Part shown: in pieces, positions 1 through 6,145 of the stretch
How positions within the stretch are numbered: position 1 is the stretch's first letter
How the letters are laid out: each line of letters begins with the position of its first letter
NCBI GenBank assembly: GCA_964534335.1
Contig: CAZHPS010000138.1
Span: 1 to 14,506, forward strand
Source: JAABRU01 sp964534335
GTDB lineage: Bacteria > Desulfobacterota > Desulfobacteria > Desulfobacterales > Desulfococcaceae
Reading direction: 5' to 3'
Length of the DNA stretch: 14,506 nucleotides
Program-made: the position numbers and the translations under genes
The notes under the pieces: model-generated
The model's input: only the letters and a program-made list of their open reading frames with translations
What the model was told of the DNA's origin: nothing
The model's database searches: none

Positions 1-102
1 TATTCTGAAATATACAGCAAAATATTTCACATTTCAACTGTTGCCGGACACAAGGGAATTTTCGTTGACTTACTTATGTGCCGAATTTTTTTCACGACAA
101 TG

Positions 103-131
103 TTGATATTTGGAAATTCTCCTGATAAGAT
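103..131 (+). promoter_or_regulatory. Putative sigma70-type promoter of the lipoprotein/caspase operon
   Basis: TTGATA at 103-108 and TAAGAT at 126-131 are separated by 17 bases, a good match to -35/-10 boxes. Transcription would begin near 138, giving a leader of about 25 nt that contains GGAAGG (152-157), six bases before the ATG at 164. The region to the left of it (1-102) is AT-rich and holds no gene that I can see. Confidence 0.55.
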
Positions 132-163
132 AGTGTCAAAATTAAACTGACGGAAGGTGCTTT

Positions 164-721
164 ATGAAAAGAAAAAGTTTTGCATGTGTATTGCTTGCCC
201 CTGTATTTCTTATCTGTTTTTCATGCCAGGCCGGTGATTCCATGAAACAGGGCATCGCCTCTGATTCACTGGAAAACAGAGCCGGTGCAGAAAGGGGCAG
301 GGCAGATCCGGAGGTGCTGGCCTTTCTTGGGCCTGAGATTCTTTCTGTCATAGAAAAGGCAGACAGAATGGAGACCTACCGGATCGGCAGAAACCGCAGT
401 CCATCAGGAACAGGTCAGGAAATACAGGGGTATCCGGTCATTGAACAGGGGCTTGATCTGAAGGGAAAAGGTATGTCCCCGGTCAAGAAAATGCTGTATT
501 CCGCATCGGCCTATGAATTTCAGTGGTCCAAAAGAACCCGAATCCGGCCTTCCTATGCCCTGCGCGTGATTCAAAACAATAAACATGTTGATATTGCCAT
601 TGATTTCAACAGCAGACAGTGGGAGTTTTCCTTGGGAGATATGCACAGGGAGGAAGATATCAGCAAACAGGCTGCTGCTTCCCTGAATGAAATAATGAAT
701 CAGGCTTTTGGCAGCAGATAA
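164..721 (+). CDS. Small putative lipoprotein of unknown function
   Basis: This encodes 185 residues. The N-terminus (MKRK, then a hydrophobic run to about residue 20, then Cys21) looks like a lipoprotein signal, although the lipobox (I-C-F-S-C) is not canonical. The mature part starts with a low-complexity stretch. A compact alpha/beta-looking region (about 48-182) follows, containing LGPEILSVIEKADRMETYRI, a GYPVIEQG segment and a YALRVI...VDIAIDFNSRQWEF strand pair. I do not recognise the family. The start is supported by GGAAGG six bases upstream. The caspase-like lipoprotein gene begins 23 bases after the stop, so the two are probably co-transcribed. The protein is probably anchored in the inner or outer membrane facing the periplasm. 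Confidence 0.7.
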   Translation: MKRKSFACVLLAPVFLICFSCQAGDSMKQGIASDSLENRAGAERGRADPEVLAFLGPEILSVIEKADRMETYRIGRNRSPSGTGQEIQGYPVIEQGLDLKGKGMSPVKKMLYSASAYEFQWSKRTRIRPSYALRVIQNNKHVDIAIDFNSRQWEFSLGDMHREEDISKQAAASLNEIMNQAFGSR

Positions 722-744
722 CCCCGCACAAAGGAGATTTCAGG

Positions 745-1659
745 ATGAAGAATCAACCGGTTTCAAAAGGAAAAAGCAGACAGCCCCAGGGAATTTTGCA
801 TGTTTTTCTCATGTTCATGCTGATGCTGTGCCTCATTTCCTGTCTCAAAAAGGAGCAGGTTCCCCAGCCGCCTTCCCCTTCCCCTGGTGGAAGCGTTTCA
901 CCCGCGCCAGCCCCGGTTCCGCAGCCATCGCCTCCGGTTCCGGATTATACACCTCCGCAGCCGGACAGTTCCTCAGTCCCTGTTCTGCGCCTGATTATTG
1001 TGGCAGATACCAATGACAGCAAAATCGGGCGTTCTGTGGCTGCTGATTCCCAAAATATGCAGAATCTGATGGAAAATATCGTGAGCCAGAGCAAAGGGGA
1101 ACTGGTGCTGAAAAAAATTGTGCTGGAGGGGGATGCAGCCACCCGGTACAATATGCTGCGGGCCATTGAATATCCCACGGTGAAAAACAGTGATGTCATT
1201 GTATTTTTATATGCAGGTCATGGACACCGGTATCAGGCCACCGCAGGACGCTGGCCTCTGATGGATACACCGGGAGGAATAAGTGATTTTGCTGAAGTAA
1301 TCGCAAAGATCAGGGGAAAAAATCCCCGTCAGTTTATCGCACTAGCGGACTGCTGCAATGAAGCTGTGGATCGGGCAGAATCCCGTGTTCTTATCCGGCG
1401 TCAGTTCAACTATGTCCAGATTCGGCAGATGTTTCTGACCTCACAAACTTATATTGCCGCCAGCGGGTCACAGCCCGGTCAGTTTTCCTATGGGGATGAC
1501 AACAGCGGAGGGCTTTTCACATCCGCATTTGTTTCCAGTCTGAATGCAGTGCTGAGTTCTTCCCAGCCGGACTGGAATCAGGTTTTTGAAAAATCTGTGG
1601 CTACAGTCCGTCAGCAGTCCGGCGGAGATCAGGTACCGCAGTATGAAAAATTCAGATAG
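745..1659 (+). CDS. Caspase-fold (peptidase C14/metacaspase-like) lipoprotein
   Basis: This encodes 304 residues. A signal peptide with a very good lipobox, L-I-S-C at 30-33, predicts a lipid-anchored, periplasm-facing protein. Residues 39-78 are a Pro/Ser-rich linker. Residues 79-290 look like a caspase p20-type domain: strand LRLIIVAD (81-88), strand VIVFLYAGHG (151-160) with the presumptive catalytic His159, and strand FIALADCCNE (197-206) with the presumptive nucleophile Cys204 in a D-x-C context. A later GLFTSAFVSSL segment (256-266) also fits. The His-Cys dyad is intact, so activity is plausible. AAGGAG at 731-736 is eight bases before the ATG. Known bacterial relatives cleave after Arg/Lys or occur as binding scaffolds; the substrate here is unknown. 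It sits in an apparent operon with the preceding lipoprotein. Confidence 0.8.
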   Translation: MKNQPVSKGKSRQPQGILHVFLMFMLMLCLISCLKKEQVPQPPSPSPGGSVSPAPAPVPQPSPPVPDYTPPQPDSSSVPVLRLIIVADTNDSKIGRSVAADSQNMQNLMENIVSQSKGELVLKKIVLEGDAATRYNMLRAIEYPTVKNSDVIVFLYAGHGHRYQATAGRWPLMDTPGGISDFAEVIAKIRGKNPRQFIALADCCNEAVDRAESRVLIRRQFNYVQIRQMFLTSQTYIAASGSQPGQFSYGDDNSGGLFTSAFVSSLNAVLSSSQPDWNQVFEKSVATVRQQSGGDQVPQYEKFR

Positions 1660-1694
1660 GGAATGAAAGTTTTGCAGGTTTTCCGTCATCAGCA

Positions 1695-1733
1695 CAGGTT
1701 CCTGAATCCGTATTTCCCGGATTCAGGAACCTG
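1695..1733 (+). terminator. Perfect 16-bp hairpin after the caspase gene
   Basis: CAGGTTCCTGAATCCG (1695-1710) and its exact reverse complement (1718-1733) flank a 7-base loop, 36 bases after the stop at 1659. No U-run follows, so it is not a textbook Rho-independent terminator. It may protect the mRNA 3' end or be a REP-like palindrome. Confidence 0.4.
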
Positions 1734-1787
1734 CCGGTATAACGAAAAAGGAAAGCTGTTTATAGTATTTTCCTCAACTTCTGTCGG

Positions 1788-1921
1788 TAGTGGGTTAAAT
1801 CCGTTGATTCAGGTCTGACACACGGACGGGAAAAATCCGTAAGGATTGAAATTATTATAGAAAAAAAATTGAAGAACTGAATCCCGGAAGGGATGACATT
1901 GTCAGCCGGTTTGACCCACTA
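1788..1921. repeat. Degenerate palindromic intergenic element
   Basis: The outer ends TAGTGGGTTAAA (1788-1799) and TTTGACCCACTA (1910-1921) are inverted repeats with one mismatch. Nested inside are GATTCAG (1806-1812) against CTGAATC (1877-1883). Two short palindromic cores also occur, AATCCGTAAGGATT and ATCCCGGAAGGGAT; the first is followed by an A/T-rich ATTATTATAG run. It looks like a small dispersed structured repeat. No coding potential is apparent between 1660 and 2039 apart from this element and the preceding hairpin. Confidence 0.45.
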
Positions 1922-2039
1922 TCCTTCTGTCCTCTGTGCAGAAAACCGCTCTGCTTAATTTCTGCACTCCTCCATCGGGTTTTGCATAGGACAAAAGTTG
2001 GTAAAAGAACTGTAATTGCGTTCCCAAAGGAGAAAAATC

Positions 2040-2351
2040 ATGTCAGTTCTTACAGATTTTGCCATGTTTCCCACAGACAAAGGGGAAAGCGTGAGCAGCA
2101 GCGTCAGCAAAATTATACAGATGATCCGTGACTCCGGTGTATCCTTCCGCCTGACGCCTATGGGAACGGTTATGGAAACCGATACCCTGGAGGAATCCCT
2201 GGACATCATCCGCAGATCCCATGACATACTGGCACAGGATGCAAACCGCATTTACAGCACAGTGAAATTTGACATCCGCAAAGGCAGGAAATGTGGCATG
2301 GCTGGGAAAATCAGATCTGTGGAAGAAAAGATCGGGAAGGTCAGTCAATAA
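2040..2351 (+). CDS. DUF77/MTH1187-family protein (thiamine-binding-type fold)
   Basis: This encodes 103 residues from the ATG at 2040, preceded by AAGGAG (2027-2032) seven bases upstream. An ATG 24 bases earlier is in frame but has no ribosome-binding site. The sequence follows the MTH1187/YqgV (DUF77) pattern along its whole length: MSV..DF.MFP near the N-terminus, KGESVS (14-19), an amphipathic helix, the PMGTVMET segment (40-47), R.YS.VKFDIRKG (about 69-80) and a closing helix IRSVEEKIG. Members form ferredoxin-like oligomers, and some bind thiamine or a related ligand. The gene lies 3 bases upstream of the aspartic protease gene, so the two form an operon, although no functional link is known. 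Confidence 0.85.
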   Translation: MSVLTDFAMFPTDKGESVSSSVSKIIQMIRDSGVSFRLTPMGTVMETDTLEESLDIIRRSHDILAQDANRIYSTVKFDIRKGRKCGMAGKIRSVEEKIGKVSQ

Positions 2352-2354
2352 GAT

Positions 2355-3050
2355 ATGAGATCCCGTTTTTTCGGAATTCTGGCGGTTTTCATCCTGGGAC
2401 TGCCTGCACTTAACCGCTATTCTGCCGAACCCCTGACCTGGGCTGAAGACAGCGGAGAGATTTTATACGCGCTTGTTATGACGGCCTTTGTAAGTTACCT
2501 GATCGCAGGAGCATGGGCTCGTCTGGAAAATGCGGAAATCCGAAGGATTATCCGGTATGGCTCCATCTGGCTCGCTATATTCATGGTCTTTGCAGTGGGG
2601 CACAGTTACCGCTTTGAACTGGCCGGAATCAGAGACAGGGTGCTGGGAAATCTGATTCCCGGCAGAACAGCCCGAAGTGAGCCGGGGAAAATGGTTTTCC
2701 AGATTTCACCGGACGGCCATTTTTATATACGTGCGGAAGTGGAGGGGGTGACTGTACGATTTCTGGTGGATACAGGCGCAACAGATATTGTGCTGAGTCC
2801 CAAAACAGCGCGGCGTATCGGATTCGATCCGGAAAAACTGCGCTTTGACCGTGTGTATCAGACCGCAAACGGACAGGGCCGGGGAGCATCCGTTATACTG
2901 AAGCAGATGGAAATCGGTTCTATGCGGATGGAAAACATCAGCGCATCAGTAAATGAGGCTGCCATGAATGAATCGCTTCTGGGAATGCGGTTTTTTAACC
3001 GTCTGAAAGGCTATACGGTAAAAGACGGCCTTCTGACCATATTCTGGTGA
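2355..3050 (+). CDS. Membrane-anchored retropepsin-like aspartic protease (TIGR02281-type)
   Basis: This encodes 231 residues. Three likely membrane helices (about 4-20, 37-53 and 68-84) precede a single retropepsin-like domain (about 113-231). The domain has the catalytic motif FLVDTGATDIVL (Asp139), a flap-like YQTANGQGRGASV (168-180) and the C-terminal SLLGMRFFNRL (207-217). These are hallmarks of the clan AA family in which one Asp per chain is contributed to a homodimer. The active domain probably faces the periplasm. The start lies 3 bases after the DUF77 stop with only a weak purine-rich site, suggesting translational coupling. The family is best known from Alphaproteobacteria, where members usually have a shorter membrane part. 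Substrate unknown. Confidence 0.8.
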   Translation: MRSRFFGILAVFILGLPALNRYSAEPLTWAEDSGEILYALVMTAFVSYLIAGAWARLENAEIRRIIRYGSIWLAIFMVFAVGHSYRFELAGIRDRVLGNLIPGRTARSEPGKMVFQISPDGHFYIRAEVEGVTVRFLVDTGATDIVLSPKTARRIGFDPEKLRFDRVYQTANGQGRGASVILKQMEIGSMRMENISASVNEAAMNESLLGMRFFNRLKGYTVKDGLLTIFW

Positions 3051-3137
3051 CTGATTTCGGATGTCTTTAAGCACAAAATGTATTTCTGCCTGAAGCCTGA
3101 AAGCAGTCATCTGAAAAAAACAGAAAAAATTTTATTT

Positions 3138-3223
3138 GACCTCCTGCAAAACAGAAAATCACATTTGCAAAATTCTGATTTTATTAATCCGAATTTTTCA
3201 AAAATTGAGTTTTGCAGGAGGTC
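3138..3223. terminator. Inverted repeat between convergent genes, possible bidirectional terminator or small palindromic element
   Basis: GACCTCCTGCAAAA (3138-3151) and its exact reverse complement TTTTGCAGGAGGTC (3210-3223) enclose a 58-base AT-rich loop that contains a further palindrome (AATTTTTCAAAAATT, about 3192-3206). It lies 88 bases after the protease gene, and its right edge overlaps the last base of the minus-strand YbjQ-like gene's stop codon. The large loop is unusual for an intrinsic terminator and more like a miniature palindromic repeat. I see no gene in 3051-3222. Confidence 0.4.
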
Positions 3224-4083
3224 TATTCAATGCGAACTGCTGTTCCATAAGCATAGAGTTCCGCTGCCCCCTGTGTGACAGAAGATGTTGAAAAGCGGAC
3301 ATTGACCACTGCATTTGCCCCAAGCTGGCGGGCCTGCTCTTTCATCCGTTCCACAGCCTGCTCACGGGATTCCCGGAGCAGCTCGGTATATCCTTTCAGT
3401 TCTCCGCCCACCAGATTTTTCAGGCTGGCCAGAATATCTTTCCCCACATGCTTGGCCCGTATGGTATTGCCTGAAACCAGACCGAAATGTTCGGCAATCT
3501 CCCGTCCCGGAACCGATTCAATATTGGTCAGAAGAACCTCCCCGGTTTTTGGCAGCCGCTGAATCTGCCGGTTTCTGACCTGCTGCATCTGGGGCGGGGC
3601 TTCTATGATTTCCGTAATGGACTTGCCGCACATAATGCATCTTCCCGATGTTTTCTGCCGGTAATTGCAGTGAGGACAGAGAATCATTTCCGGTTTATCC
3701 GCGTCCGCCTCCTCTTTTACCGTTTCCTGCTTTGCCGGTTTGTCCGGAACAGCTTTCTGCTTTATCACTTTGTCCGCTCCCGCAGATTCTTTGGGAACAG
3801 GCGGTTTTTTCTGTATATCCTTCTGCGGAGGAGGAGCAGCGGGAGAAGCCCCTGTTTCCTCAATCCTGCACAATGCCCCGGCTTTGTTCATGGCCTGTTT
3901 GTACTTCATGGCTGTTTCCTGATCCATACCTTTTTTGATGACAGCCGCGTCACCGGAAAAAAGCCGCTTCACCCCTGCCCCGTCTGTTTTGAGCAGATTC
4001 ATCAGATTTTTCGCGACAGTTGAACGGTTCTGTCCCTCAGCCACTTTTCCTTCAAAGATGAGATCATATTTTTTTTCCGCCAT
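3223..4083 (-). CDS. YbjQ/UPF0145-domain protein with zinc ribbon and N-terminal basic linker
   Basis: This encodes 286 residues from the ATG at 4083, chosen because GGAG lies eight bases upstream; a longer in-frame start at 4131 lacks such a site. Residues 1-75 form a small domain (YDLIFEGKVAEG...VKRLFSGDAAVIKKG...KYKQAMNKAGALCRI) that I cannot name. Residues 80-132 are a Pro/Lys-rich linker. Residues 136-152 form a zinc ribbon with Cys136, Cys139, Cys149 and Cys152. Residues 180-286 are a full YbjQ-type domain (GLVSGNTIRA, DILASLKNLVGGELKGYTELL, QLGANAVVNVRF, AYGTAVRI), a pentameric fold of unknown function annotated as heavy-metal-binding. The protein appears cytoplasmic. Transcription is probably from its own promoter near 4144-4172. 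Confidence 0.85.
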   Translation of the reverse strand: MAEKKYDLIFEGKVAEGQNRSTVAKNLMNLLKTDGAGVKRLFSGDAAVIKKGMDQETAMKYKQAMNKAGALCRIEETGASPAAPPPQKDIQKKPPVPKESAGADKVIKQKAVPDKPAKQETVKEEADADKPEMILCPHCNYRQKTSGRCIMCGKSITEIIEAPPQMQQVRNRQIQRLPKTGEVLLTNIESVPGREIAEHFGLVSGNTIRAKHVGKDILASLKNLVGGELKGYTELLRESREQAVERMKEQARQLGANAVVNVRFSTSSVTQGAAELYAYGTAVRIE

Positions 4084-4143
4084 ATCACATTCTCCATTTT
4101 CTGAAATCAGGTGAAGATCATACCCGTGCATCCGTATAAAGGT

Positions 4144-4172
4144 TCAATAATGTGATTTGAAGACAAAGTCAA
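4144..4172 (-). promoter_or_regulatory. Putative promoter of the YbjQ-domain gene
   Basis: On the minus strand TTGACT (4172-4167) and TATTGA (4149-4144) are 17 bases apart. Transcription would start near 4137, leaving a leader of about 54 nt before the ATG at 4083. Confidence 0.5.
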
Positions 4173-4198
4173 GTGTCAGAGCGCATATTTCCGTGTTT

Positions 4199-4222
4199 GA
4201 CAGGCACAGTCGCCTGTTTTTT
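4199..4222 (+). terminator. Orphan terminator-like hairpin
   Basis: ACAGGC (4200-4205), a six-base loop and GCCTGT (4212-4217) are followed by five more Ts, the shape of a Rho-independent terminator on the plus strand. No plus-strand gene ends nearby, so its role is unclear; on the minus strand it would lie upstream of the YbjQ-gene promoter. Confidence 0.3.
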
Positions 4223-4336
4223 AACGTAATTCAGCAAATTTTCGCTCCGCGGGGAAAAATCAGGGAAAATCAAAAGGGGATAAGGGACAGGTTTACAGGT
4301 CTTTTTTGAAATTTTGGAAAAAAATCAGGAGCCCTT

Positions 4337-4379
4337 CCCGGACTTGCTGGCAGCATCAATGTATGCTGCGCGATCCGGG
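4337..4379. repeat. Two-part inverted repeat
   Basis: CCCGGA (4337-4342) pairs with TCCGGG (4374-4379), and inside it GCAGCAT (4350-4356) pairs with ATGCTGC (4363-4369) around a six-base loop. It lies in the non-coding gap 4173-4400 between the RRM gene's terminator and the YbjQ gene's promoter. No function is evident and no integron-type terminal boxes are present. Confidence 0.35.
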
Positions 4380-4400
4380 CGGGCTGGGGCTGATAAACTG

Positions 4401-4423
4401 AAAAACCGGAAAGAATATTCCGG
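4401..4423 (-). terminator. Rho-independent terminator of the RRM gene
   Basis: Read on the minus strand, CCGGAA, a six-base loop and TTCCGG are followed directly by TTTTT (4405-4401). It lies about 45 bases after the RRM stop codon. Confidence 0.75.
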
Positions 4424-4467
4424 GATTATTTATGATAATAAAGACAGGCAGGAATCTGCTTCATCCG

Positions 4468-4749
4468 TTAATATCTTTTTTTCCGAACCGAACGCTTGGC
4501 GCGTTTTCCGCCCGGATCAGCAGGATTGACCTTTATATTCCGGTCATCAACGAATTTCCCGTTCAAAGCCTTGATCGCCTGATCCGCCTCGGAATTGCTT
4601 GGCATTTCCACAAATCCGAATCCCTTGGATTTCCCGCTGAATCCGTCCATGATGACTTTTGCGGTTTCAACTGTGCCAAATTCCTCAAACATGCCTTTGA
4701 GTCGATCCTCTGTAAGTTTGTAGGACAGATTGCCAACATAAATATTCAT
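4468..4749 (-). CDS. RRM-domain RNA-binding protein
   Basis: This encodes 93 residues consisting of one RNA recognition motif plus a short basic tail. RNP2 is IYVGNL (3-8) and RNP1 is KGFGFVEM (42-49), with both RNP1 aromatic positions present. The tail (about 81-93, rich in Lys/Arg) probably adds nonspecific RNA contact. The domain is near the usual 80 residues, so nothing is missing. AGGA nine bases upstream of the ATG supports the start. Bacterial proteins of this type are often cold-induced and RNA-chaperone-like. Its upstream neighbour on the same strand is a cold-shock protein gene 216 bases away, which fits a related role, but a hairpin between them suggests separate transcripts. Confidence 0.92.
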   Translation of the reverse strand: MNIYVGNLSYKLTEDRLKGMFEEFGTVETAKVIMDGFSGKSKGFGFVEMPSNSEADQAIKALNGKFVDDRNIKVNPADPGGKRAKRSVRKKRY

Positions 4750-4840
4750 AAAAAAAATCCTTTCGTTTTTTAATGTTACAGACTTCCGGAAAATATTTTG
4801 GGTGCATTGCAGGCCCGGTATATATCTTTATTCTGTTCGG

Positions 4841-4859
4841 GGCAGGTTGGGAACCTGCC
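4841..4859. repeat. Perfect 8-bp hairpin upstream of the RRM gene
   Basis: GGCAGGTT (4841-4848) and AACCTGCC (4852-4859) flank a three-base loop. It lies about 90 bases before the RRM start in the csp-rrm gap. No T-run follows on either strand, so it may be part of a leader or a processing site. Confidence 0.35.
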
Positions 4860-4912
4860 TGTGTGCTTCCCAAAATGAAAAAGTGAAAACCTCTGCCGGA
4901 TACATAAGCAAA

Positions 4913-4943
4913 GGGCATGCCTTCGCATCACGAAGAAATGCCC
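4913..4943 (-). terminator. Probable terminator after the cold-shock gene
   Basis: GGGCAT (4913-4918) pairs with ATGCCC (4938-4943), and CTTCG (4921-4925) with CGAAG (4931-4935), with a two-by-two internal loop and a five-base cap. On the minus strand it begins 22 bases after the csp stop and is followed by a weakly T-rich stretch (TTTGCTTATG). Confidence 0.55.
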
Positions 4944-4965
4944 CTGCTGAATCAGACACGGGAAG

Positions 4966-5166
4966 TTAATCTACGGTAACATTTACAGCCGAAGGACCTT
5001 TCTGTCCTTTTTCAATATCAAAGGAAACCCGGTCTCCCTCATTAAGAGTTCTGAAACCGGAGGCATTTATTCCGGAATGATGGACAAACACATCCGGTCC
5101 GTCTTCCTGAGCTATAAATCCGAATCCTTTTTGCTCACTGAACCATTTCACAGTTCCTTTTGCCAT
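4966..5166 (-). CDS. Cold-shock protein, CspA family
   Basis: This encodes 66 residues, the standard single cold-shock domain length. GTVKWF (4-9), the RNP1 motif KGFGFI (13-18) and the RNP2 motif DVFVHHS (25-31) are all intact, followed by LNEGDRVSFDIEKGQKGPSAVNV. It is a beta-barrel that binds single-stranded RNA/DNA and acts as a cytoplasmic RNA chaperone. AAGGAGG lies just upstream of the ATG at 5166, a strong site. Further upstream is a perfect tandem 16-mer (5263-5294) that might belong to the control region. Some family members are not cold-induced, so regulation is uncertain. Confidence 0.95.
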   Translation of the reverse strand: MAKGTVKWFSEQKGFGFIAQEDGPDVFVHHSGINASGFRTLNEGDRVSFDIEKGQKGPSAVNVTVD

Positions 5167-5262
5167 GACAGCATCCTCCTTTCATAAAAAATTTCAACGT
5201 TTCAAACCGGAGGATGGATATCTGACAAAACTTCCTTCCGAACGAAACTGTCTCTCCCGTCA

Positions 5263-5294
5263 AAGGTGGGACTTGATTAAGGTGGGACTTGATT
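5263..5294. repeat. Perfect tandem duplication of a 16-mer upstream of csp
   Basis: AAGGTGGGACTTGATT occurs twice head to tail (5263-5278 and 5279-5294), about 100 bases upstream of the csp start codon. It could be a paired regulator site or a simple slippage duplication. Confidence 0.6.
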
Positions 5295-5406
5295 GATATT
5301 TTGATTCTAAACAATCTTTGAACATAAAGCAAGCAAATTCTGATAAATCCCCAAAAACCCTGTTTTGCGGAAATGCACCCTTTCTGCGGGTATGTAAATT
5401 CCTTTC

Positions 5407-5508
5407 AGGTGATTTCCAGAAAAAACATCCCACCAAAGCAGCATAAGCTTCCAGCCTGTGCCCTGTGCCTGTGAACTGAACCGGGATATTTATTTTCATA
5501 AATCACCT
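5407..5508. repeat. Repeat family A, copy A1 (102 bp, terminal inverted repeats)
   Basis: The ends are AGGTGATTT (5407-5415) and AAATCACCT (5500-5508), perfect 9-bp terminal inverted repeats, and an imperfect outer stem continues inward to CATCCC/GGGATA. The interior carries a hairpin capped by TTCCAG (arms 5441-5449 and 5453-5461) and a conserved CTGTGCCTGTGAACTGAA. Two more copies lie at 12248-12318 and 12350-12453. It contains no ORF and looks like a non-autonomous, MITE- or REP-like element. The rest of 5295-5722 holds no gene that I can support. Confidence 0.75.
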
Positions 5509-5722
5509 TATCCCCCGATTTTAGGATCTGCCTGTGTTTTTTTAAAAATCAGAGGATATTGCAGGCTGAAATCCTTTTTCTTTTTTCCGGGAATGATCCG
5601 GCTGTATTCCCACCTGTTTTCTGCCATATATGTTCCTGCAAAAAAACAATGAAGCTGCTTGACTAATTCCTTACCAGTTTTTACTTTGGGAACGGCATCA
5701 GTTTTCCGGTATGGGTCAGAAA

Positions 5723-5846
5723 TACCGATTCTCCATTTAACTGATGCTGATCCGGAGGAGTGAAAAAATTAAGCGGAGCGGTTTTCTGCACAGCCGGAAC
5801 TGCGGAAAAACTGACGGTATCGGATCAAACCAATGGCGAATCGGTA
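5723..5846. repeat. Repeat family B, copy B1 (124 bp)
   Basis: It begins TACCGATTC and ends GAATCGGTA, and it is about 91% identical (11 differences by my count) to copy B2 at 7215-7338, which has exactly the same length. AGAAA flanks both ends (5718-5722 and 5847-5851), a possible 5-bp target duplication. The interior includes CCGGAGGAGTG and AAGCGGAGCGGTTTTCTGCA. No protein is encoded. Confidence 0.75.
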
Positions 5847-5979
5847 AGAAAGACAGATTTTTCACTGCTGCCTGAACAAATAGTTGTGTTCATCTGTTTC
5901 AATCTGTGCTTAAATATGCGGATGGTCAGTCCGGGACACCGGGCTTCAGAAATAAGATTTTTCATGCTCTGTCCGTGAC

Positions 5980-6102
5980 GTAATGCCATTGACCTGTGAG
6001 CGGAGGAGTGCCGGACGCAAAATTTTGCAAAAACCGCAGGCTCCCGGACTTTCCCTTTGGGACTTATGATGATTCATTTCCGGTTTGCGTCAATGGCACT
6101 GA
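5980..6102. repeat. Diverged family B-like element B3
   Basis: TGCCATTGAC (5984-5993) and GTCAATGGCA (6089-6098) are perfect inverted repeats. The left part (CCATTGACCTG and CGGAGGAGTGC) matches copy B2, but the interior is different and contains the palindrome GCAAAATTTTGC (6017-6028). TCCGTGAC occurs directly on both sides (5972-5979 and 6103-6110), which could be a target-site duplication. Confidence 0.5.
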
Positions 6103-6145
6103 TCCGTGACTTCCGGGCATATGGCTTTTGCAGGAAAATGAAAAA

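Noticed and set aside
1820..1900. CRISPR-like motifs (AAGGATTGAAA and ATCCCGGAAGGGAT)
   Set aside because: The two units do not match each other beyond a short core, spacing is irregular, and there are no further repeats or cas genes.
3487..4023. Long open frame of 178 codons on the plus strand
   Set aside because: It lies antisense to the well-supported YbjQ-domain gene and has a low-complexity, Phe/Arg-rich translation.
5739..5775. Hammerhead-like CTGATG string in repeat B1
   Set aside because: The conserved core (CTGATGA with GAA and the required stems) is incomplete, and the string is changed in B2.
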